Shown here in pieces: positions 57,905 to 64,000 of a DNA stretch of 64,000 nucleotides. The notes beneath the pieces were generated by a model that saw only the letters and a list, made by a program, of their open reading frames with translations, was not told the DNA's origin and searched no databases. The stretch is from positions 26,981,053 through 27,045,052 of the forward strand of contig JAQFVV010012394.1 of the NCBI GenBank assembly GCA_028023455.1, written 5' to 3'. Each line of letters starts with the position of its first letter. Position 1 is the first letter of the stretch. A program made the position numbers and the translations under genes. This stretch comes from Epiperipatus broadwayi. Taxonomy: Eukaryota > Onychophora > Udeonychophora > Euonychophora > Peripatidae.

Positions 57905-59395
57905 TGGCTCATTTCAGTGATAGAGTGTCAGATTCTGGGGTATAAGGTGCTCAGATTGATTTCAGTTCTGAAACTTCTGGTGCCCAAACTTCTTGAGAAC
58001 TCCAGAGAAATAAAACCATTTTATTATTTATTTATACTAGTACACATGCCTCATAGCTAAATTCAATTTTAAACAATGTATCATTTCTTTTTAATATTGT
58101 CTAGTTGTAGAGGATCAGACTCTGGAACCTAAGATCTAAGGATAGATTCCATCTCTGGCATATCTGGTGCTTAAATTTCTTATGAAGTCCCAAGTAATAG
58201 AAATATTTGATTATTTGTTTATTAAAAATAATTATAAACAAATAATCTACCATTCTTAGTTTTCTCTTCATTTCTATGTGTTAACAAATGAGTGACACTA
58301 GATGGCAGTACATGTAAATTCCATAAATTTTTTTGGTTAACCCATTTTTCATGAAGAAAACTTTGTCATATACCATTCCTACACAGTGATCACATTTTTC
58401 TTATTTTATTACTATTTTATAGGAAAAAATCTTGGCCACTATTGAATAAAAAATTAAATAACTCTAGTGTTTTGAAGTTCATAAAAAGTTTGAGTGCTGG
58501 AAGTGTCAAAACTGGAATTGATTCGAGGACCTTGCATTTCTGAGAATGACACTCTACTATTGTTCTAAATCACACAGAACACTCATTGATTCAGTGCTCA
58601 TACATAATATAAGATGAAAAAGTCACTATTGGTAAATGCAAATTAAATATGTGCTGATGTTTCATTTTGATATATTCACACGAGTTGTTTAGATCTTGAA
58701 TTAAAATTTAAGAAAAGGTCAGTAATTAAACAATTAAAATGTCAATTTAGAAATTAGTGCTTTATTATTACTGTATGCTCTGTATATGGCTTAGTGCAGT
58801 TGTTATACTGTTAGACTCTGGGGTATAAAGTTTCCAATTCCGGCACTTCCAATGCTAGAATTTCTTACGAACTCTTAAGCAATAAGATTATTCAATTATT
58901 TTGCCCTCCATGTTTTAGTCCTGTGATAGACTTTGGATATAAAGTCCCTAGATCAATTCCAGTTCTGGTGCATAAACTCCTTTTGATACTCCCAAACAAT
59001 AAAGCTGCTTGATTAGAATTTATTTTTATTCCCTCATGCACATTCTCTCTCTTCGTAAATTTAAATCACTGTTTATTTTTGTTCGTTCTTACATATTCAT
59101 GCCCAAATTATTCTTGATTGCTTTCAATTAGTATATCCTTTCTCATTCTGTTTTCTTTGCTCCAATTATTCTTATTTGCTTTTTCTCATCATATTACATA
59201 AATAAATTAATCTTAGGCCAGTAATTTTGACTTTAAATGATAGTTTAGTTTTAATGTAGTTCCTCTGCATAGTTTAGTATAGTGGTAGAGTATTCACACT
59301 ATGGATCATAAGATCTTCGGATCAATTCCAGTTCTAGCATTTCTGGCATTCAAACTTATAAACTCCCAATACAACAAAGCCATTTGATTATTTCA
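57905..59395. repeat. SINE1 cluster: at least six copies
   Basis: Plus copies are at about 57905-58040, 58105-58225, 58787-58900, 58910-59015 and 59268-59392. A minus copy is at about 58465-58582. The best has an A box 'agtatagtggtagagtat', a B box 'ggatcaattccag', then 'tctggcattcaaac', 'ataaactccca', and an end in 'gattatttc'. Most others end in ATTT/TTATT repeats. The head is tRNA-derived; no partner LINE tail is identified. Confidence 0.75.
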
Positions 59396-59399
59396 ATAT

Positions 59400-59815
59400 A
59401 CTTCAAGACATCTGATTTTTTTCTTATCAAGTATTCTTCATAATAATTTTAAAATATGTACTCTTCTTTTTTTCTTTTATCGTAATAGCATTTGAATCAT
59501 TAAGTGGTTTAATAATAGTAATAATTTGCATGTGGTTTTCAATCTGATAAATTACATCTCTCTATATCTTTGAAAGTTCATACTTGCACTGTGGTCTTTT
59601 TTTACATTTCTAAGGTTGATTATCCATCTTTAGTCATATTGAACTTCTAAATGGTAAAGATTATTATGGGTTCTATTTCATCATTGTTGACATTATTTTA
59701 ATTTTTTCATATTCTCATTATATTAATTCTAACAATTTTTGGCAAACCTCATGATTTTTGTTTTAAACACATATACTATATTCATTTTAATAGTGATATT
59801 TTATAATACTTTTAT
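59400..59815. other. AT-rich stretch without a recognised gene
   Basis: I see nothing supportable here. Confidence 0.35.
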
Positions 59816-59818
59816 TTT

Positions 59819-60051
59819 CTGTGCATTAAAAAACCCAGAAAAATTGTTTTCTTCAATGCTGATTGGGTTTTTATATTTAATTTGAAATAAATGTGTGGTA
59901 TGACTAGAAATTAATTAATTGAATCATTAGTTTTTACAAGTGATTGAATTAATTAATTTCTGGATACCTCATGCTTTTATTTCAAGTTAAATATAAAAAT
60001 CCCAATTGTGGTTGAAGTAAATGATTATTTTTGGATTTTTAGTGTGCATAA
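59819..60051. repeat. MITE-like hairpin, family F copy 2
   Basis: The inverted arms are about 105-118 bp. The left has 'tgggtttttatatttaattt' and 'aaattaattaattgaatca'. The right is their complement. It shares central arm sequence with 38685-38947. Confidence 0.7.
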
Positions 60052-60054
60052 TAA

Positions 60055-60585
60055 AATTGATGTATACCTTTAATGGAACTTGATTTAATCTGCCACAAAG
60101 ATGCAGAATTTCTTTCCTTCTCGAAATATAAATTATTTGTAAGCATTTCCAGGCTGGAAACTTTTGGAAAAACCTTTTTGTTAATCCTCTCATTTATTAC
60201 AATATATCCTATTAGAAGAATATGTATATTAAGGTCTTCAAAGTACAGATTGTAGACTGCCATTAACAGTTCAGACTTGGGAATGACAAAAGTTGAACCA
60301 ATGATGATTGTTTCCAAATATTATTCCTGAAAGGAACCATTAATAATGATCATCTAAAATTATGTTTGTGTGCACATGTGGGTGAGTAAACAATGATTGC
60401 CAAATGGTGGTGCATTTAAACCCCCATCCCCAACCTGTATCTGGGTTTTACTTTTTCCAGTAAGAACTTTGAGAAACTACCTTTAATTCTATTTTACGAT
60501 TCAAGATGAAAGTATGAAATTTAAAACACCCTCAAGTTTTGAACCCAAGTCAATCTTCTTGAACAGTTATATAGTTCTGATCCTG
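60055..60585. other. AT-rich stretch without a recognised gene
   Basis: Overlapping frames on both strands near 60039-60317 have no recognisable domain. Confidence 0.3.
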
Positions 60586-60589
60586 AATA

Positions 60590-60990
60590 ATAATATATAT
60601 TCAATAGATGCCAGATGGAAGTCCTTAATAAATTCGTATTCCCTACAGTTCTATCCAATATCTTCAGACTAATTTCCATTTTTGGCTTTCATCAGTAAGA
60701 AGTTTTGGATCTTGGAGCAGTACCCTGGATCTTTTATAAAGATCACTGCTAGAAGAAAAGTACATTAGATCAAAGAGATACAGGTGCATTATTCCAAGAT
60801 CCAAAGCTCCTTGCTGATGAAAACCATAAGCTAAAAACTAGTCTGGAGATATTGGGGCATTGGCTAGGAATTTATTAAGCACTACAGTCTAAAACTTACA
60901 CTAAATAGCATAACTTACATTAAATAGCATAAATGTAGTGAGAAGAAAATAATTGCTACTGAAAAGCATTGTGTAAGTTGGAAGCATGAT
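60590..60990. mobile_element. Family A retrozyme-like foldback, old copy
   Basis: The minus arm (60595-60735) and plus arm (60745-60990) are inverted. HHR on the minus strand near 60650-60715 has core CUGAUGA, GAAA and GUC, and helix I outer ATCCAA/TTGGAT, but weak helix II. On the plus strand near 60795-60860 it has core CUGAUGA and GUC, with GAAA changed to AAAA. The tails read 'gatgccagatgg' and 'cttacactaaatagca'. Confidence 0.6.
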
Positions 60991-60994
60991 ATTT

Positions 60995-61315
60995 AATTCG
61001 TTTAAAAGAATAATATCAAAAATTTAGTACAATAGAATGTTTCTGTCATGTTTTGTTTGACAGTCTTATGTGACTGAATCTAGATATTGTTGAAAGAAAA
61101 GAGAATATGAGGTATTGTATAGAAAAAGGCAAGATTTTGGTGACATAGTTTATGAACACGTTAAATAATTTAATTCATAAACCATTTTAACTAGTTAGAG
61201 ACTTAATGTTTATTCAGGTGTTTAGCATTGGTTTAATAGACATAGACACAGTGGGGGGGGATATATCTCAACCAATTTTCCTGTTGCTGAGGTTAATTAC
61301 CATTCTTGCCCTTTA
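60995..61315. other. AT-rich stretch without a recognised gene
   Basis: A G8 run lies near 61252-61260. Nothing else is supported. Confidence 0.35.
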
Positions 61316-61317
61316 TT

Positions 61318-61455
61318 GGTAGAGTGATAGAGTGGCAGACCTAAGTGCACAAGGACCATGGGTCATGACTTGTTTCACTTCCAGTGATTAACTTCTAATG
61401 AATTCTATATATAATCCTTCTAAACACTTATGAATTCCTAAACAATAATCATTCT
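61318..61455 (+). repeat. SINE1 copy
   Basis: A-box-like 'ttggtagagtgatagagtgg', B-box region 'ggtcatgacttg', and the 3' part 'cttatgaattcctaaacaat' with a TTTTATT-rich tail. Confidence 0.55.
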
Positions 61456-62044
61456 TTTATTTTATTACCATTTTTATTGTTAAAAATAAGACTTTGAAAT
61501 TTTTTTTTCTATTATATTCACTTTACCTTATATAATTTTCATGTATTAAACCTCATTTTTTAAAATTACATTACATAAATGATGTTTGTTAATGATCCAA
61601 GATGCTAGGTATGGTTTGATACAATGGCATATTGGTAGATTCTCAGTGTGTTTTGAATGTGTACAAATGTAATAAAAAACAGTAATAACGATGATTCAGT
61701 GTGAAATGAATGTATACATACACATGGAATAAAATAGAATAAAAGTGTGTGTGTGTGTTAGATATATACATGCACACCCATACTAAAATAAAGTTGTGGA
61801 TGTGGGTGTTATATATACATTTGTAAAGTAACAAAGTAAAAAACCTCTATAGTTAGTCTAACATAAAATTATATAGCTTAAAGTTTTAATGAAAGGAATA
61901 CATCATGGATATAATTAGAGAACCAAATGCATTTAACTGAAACGCACAGGCTTATTATATAACTGTGTCTATATATGTAATATATAGGGTACATGAGCAA
62001 AGACTTTCACATGACCCACCACTCTCCACACTATCTCATAACAC

Positions 62045-62092
62045 TGATATATATATACATACACACACACATATATATATATATATAAATAT
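62045..62092. repeat. (AC)n/(AT)n microsatellite
   Basis: Alternating 'acacacacacat' and 'atatatatat' runs lie at the inverted-unit junction. Confidence 0.8.
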
Positions 62093-62127
62093 ATATGAGC
62101 ACTTATAGCATATATGTGTGGAGCTGG

Positions 62128-62184
62128 TAATCTGGACCAACTGATGATTGCTGGTTTAGCATGAAATACGTATATTGGTGATTA
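62128..62184 (+). ncRNA. Hammerhead ribozyme C3 (all helices intact)
   Basis: In order: outer helix I TAATC, bulge TGG, inner helix I ACCAA, core CTGATGA (62141-62147), helix II TGCT-GGTTT-AGCA (62149-62161), GAAA (62163-62166), helix III ATA-CG-TAT, cleavage nucleotide A62174, TTGGT, GATTA. Inner helix I is 5/5 paired and outer helix I is 5/5 paired. Type I architecture with an asymmetric bulge in helix I, as in natural fast-cleaving hammerheads. The cleavage triplet AUA is allowed. Confidence 0.82.
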
Positions 62185-62285
62185 TAGTGTGGAGAGTGGT
62201 GGATCATGTGAAAGTCTGTGCTCATATATTCTATATATTACATATATAGATAAGCCTGTGTGTTTCAGTTATTACATAAGTAGAG

Positions 62286-62359
62286 ATGTCTGCCCATCCC
62301 TTGTATATGTATTAAATGGATTATGTCTGCCCATCCCTTGTATATGTATTAAATGGATT
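62286..62359 (+). repeat. Exact 37-bp tandem duplication
   Basis: The unit starting 'atgtctgcccatcccttg' occurs twice without change (62286-62322, 62323-62359), inside the segment between hammerheads C3 and C4. Confidence 0.95.
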
Positions 62360-62579
62360 ATGTCCTGTACATGAGGGGTCAGAATGGCCTTAGGTCAATA
62401 TGGGTGTGTCAGGAATCTCAGCCTCAGGGTGGCCTTCGAGCATTCCATCATCAGATTTTCAATTGGATGGACGGTTGAAGAGTTGGAGTGTGGAGTAGAT
62501 TGAGCCTGTCCATTAAAGTATGAGGTTTGGCTATCTTAATATATATCTGAGCACTTATAGTATATATGTGTGGCAGATG

Positions 62580-62638
62580 ATAATCTGGACCAACTGATGA
62601 TTGTTGGTTTAGCATGAAATACGTATATTGGTGATTAT
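62580..62638 (+). ncRNA. Hammerhead ribozyme C4 (all helices intact)
   Basis: It is like C3 but helix II is TGTT/AGCA, so a C-G pair is replaced by a U-G pair. Core CTGATGA at 62594-62600, GAAA at 62616-62619, helix III ATA-CG-TAT, cleavage after A62627. Outer helix I extends to ATAATC/GATTAT. Confidence 0.82.
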
Positions 62639-62859
62639 TTATCTTTTCAGCATATGTATGCTTGAGTGTATCAGTGTTGTTAGATAGAGTGGAGAGTGGT
62701 GGGTCATGTGAAAGTCTGTGCTCGTATACTCTATATATTAACATGTATTTGTAAAGTAAAAAAACCTAGATAGTTAGTCTAGCATAAAAATCATATAGCC
62801 TAAAGTCTTAATGAAAGGAATACATAATGAATATAATTAGAGAACCAAATGGAAGAATA

Positions 62860-63470
62860 CATAATCTATTCATATTTACTGTATAAATGTGTAAGTTTGT
62901 TTGTTTGTGATTTTATCAATTGCACCAATCTTGAAGAATCTTGCATGATTTTTTTTTCCTTTTTTTGTATAGAATCTTACTAGCATATAAAGTTTTGTTT
63001 TAATTGTTTTGTTTTTTTAAATTATAATTTGTAATATAAAAATGTGTGAAAATTTTATATCATAATTGTTTTGGGATGATATCATAAAATCATAAAAAAA
63101 CAAAAAAAGGTAATACTGATTACAAGATTATAGAGTTGGAAATGTTTTTAGATGAAAAGTATAGTTTTTGGTAAAGTAAGGTCAATATACTTTAAATTAA
63201 TTAAATTACATTTAAATCACATATTTAATTTATTTGACTAATGTCTATTTATATCACTTATAATAATGAATTTGAACAACTTTTGAGAATGTCAGTTTAA
63301 ATTATATTTAATGCTTGAAAAAGTAAAATTAAAAATATCACAGATATAGCAAGAGAATTACTACTGAATTTGACAAACTTGTACCATTTTTCTTTAAGTA
63401 TATTCTCATATGGTAAAGTAAGTTTTAAATATTTAATTAATATGTGAGAAAATTTTTTTTTAAATAGTGT
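62860..63470. other. AT-rich spacer between family C units
   Basis: I see nothing supportable here. Confidence 0.35.
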
Positions 63471-63611
63471 GGATTCCATCATCAGATTTTCAATTGGATG
63501 GACAGTTGAAGAGTTGGAGTGTGAAATAGATTGAAGCCTGTCCATTAAAGTATAAGATTTGGCTATCTTAATATATATCTGAGCACTTATAGCATATATG
63601 TGTAGATATGG

Positions 63612-63668
63612 TAATCTGGACCAACTGATGATTGCTGGTTTAGCATGAAATACATATATTGGTGATTA
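63612..63668 (+). ncRNA. Hammerhead ribozyme C5 (all helices intact)
   Basis: Core CTGATGA at 63625-63631, helix II TGCT/AGCA, GAAA at 63647-63650, helix III ATA-CA-TAT (loop changed from CG to CA), cleavage after A63658, helix I ACCAA/TTGGT and TAATC/GATTA. It has no mismatches in any helix beyond the first helix II position (U/U). Confidence 0.82.
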
Positions 63669-63944
63669 TTTATCTTTTCAACATATATGTGTTCAAGTGT
63701 ATCAGTTTTATGAGATAGTGTGGAAAGTGGTGGGTTGTGTGAAAGTATACCCTATATATTATAAAAATACTAATATAGATATAATACCAAAATAGGCTAA
63801 ATATAAGAAATAAAATATAAGCATGAGAGGTAGGCACCTATTATTTATCTGCTGAAAAATGTCCACTTACAATTAATAAAAAAAAGGTATTTTTTCTACA
63901 GTATTGAAAACATATTATTTTTTTCTCTATCCTTCATTTAATTA

Positions 63945-64000
63945 TCTATCTGTCTGCCTGTCTACTACCTACCTACCTATCTATCTATCTATCTATCCAT
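63945..64000. repeat. CTAT/CTGT/CTAC microsatellite, cut by the window end
   Basis: Tetranucleotide runs 'ctgtctgcctgtc', 'ctacctacctac' and 'ctatctatctat' are present. Confidence 0.9.

Larger units (their letters stand above)
61800..63770. mobile_element. Family C retrozyme-like cluster: three plus units and one inverted partial unit
   Basis: Three plus-oriented hammerheads lie at 62128-62184, 62580-62638 and 63612-63668. The first two cleavage sites are 453 nt apart (62174 and 62627); the second and third are 1031 nt apart, with about 610 nt of other DNA between units. Units share 'gatggac.gttgaagagttg', 'gagcacttatag.atatatg' and 'agtggtgg.tcatgtgaaag'. An inverted partial unit lies at about 61800-62055. 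It is non-coding. This is the least decayed hammerhead family in the window. Confidence 0.8.

Noticed and set aside
1-64000. CRISPR arrays, operons or prokaryotic genes
   Set aside because: No regularly spaced short direct repeats, no Shine-Dalgarno-led gene strings; content is animal repeats throughout.

Overview
The window is AT-rich animal DNA, most likely from an invertebrate; I cannot name the species. It is almost entirely dispersed repeats. No complete host protein-coding gene is visible. The best host-gene candidate is one short first coding exon on the minus strand at 5676-5754, in a small CpG-bearing patch. There is no operon, CRISPR array, rRNA or convincing tRNA gene.

Autonomous retroelements, all broken: seven pieces of one RTE-like LINE (best copy 38974-41830); three pieces of a second, I/jockey-like LINE (best copy 36575-38210, minus, with one catalytic Asp of FADD missing); two remnants of a Ty3/gypsy-type integrase (2225-2490 and 3885-4160); and a young Penelope-like element (PLE) with a reverse transcriptase and a GIY-YIG nuclease, inserted as a head-to-head inverted pair (30091-34780) flanked by a 13-bp repeat that looks like a target-site duplication. 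In the right-hand PLE copy, two short islands match Illumina TruSeq adapter sequence, so part of its damage is probably an assembly artefact.

The most interesting content is a set of non-autonomous repeats that carry hammerhead ribozyme (HHR) motifs, which makes them look like metazoan retrozymes. I find three sequence families: A (around 12-13, 14, 16.5, 19, 22, 29, 57 and 60.7 kb), B (9.34-10.36 kb) and C (51.5 and 61.8-63.8 kb). Each has the CUGANGA, GAAA and UH core, a hairpin helix II, a 2-3 bp helix III, and a two-part helix I with an internal loop. Stems keep pairing while their bases change between copies. HHRs recur in direct orientation about 340-453 nt apart, as expected of dimeric retrozymes, and whole units are often arranged as foldbacks. 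A Penelope-like RT in the same window is a plausible mobilising partner, but that is inference.

Other repeats: two tRNA-derived SINE families (one with at least six copies between 57.9 and 59.4 kb), two hAT-like non-autonomous DNA transposons, several MITE-like long inverted repeats, a D foldback family, GATA/GACA microsatellites, and three TATA-bearing stretches that could be solo LTRs. The remaining stretches are AT-rich and hold nothing I can support.
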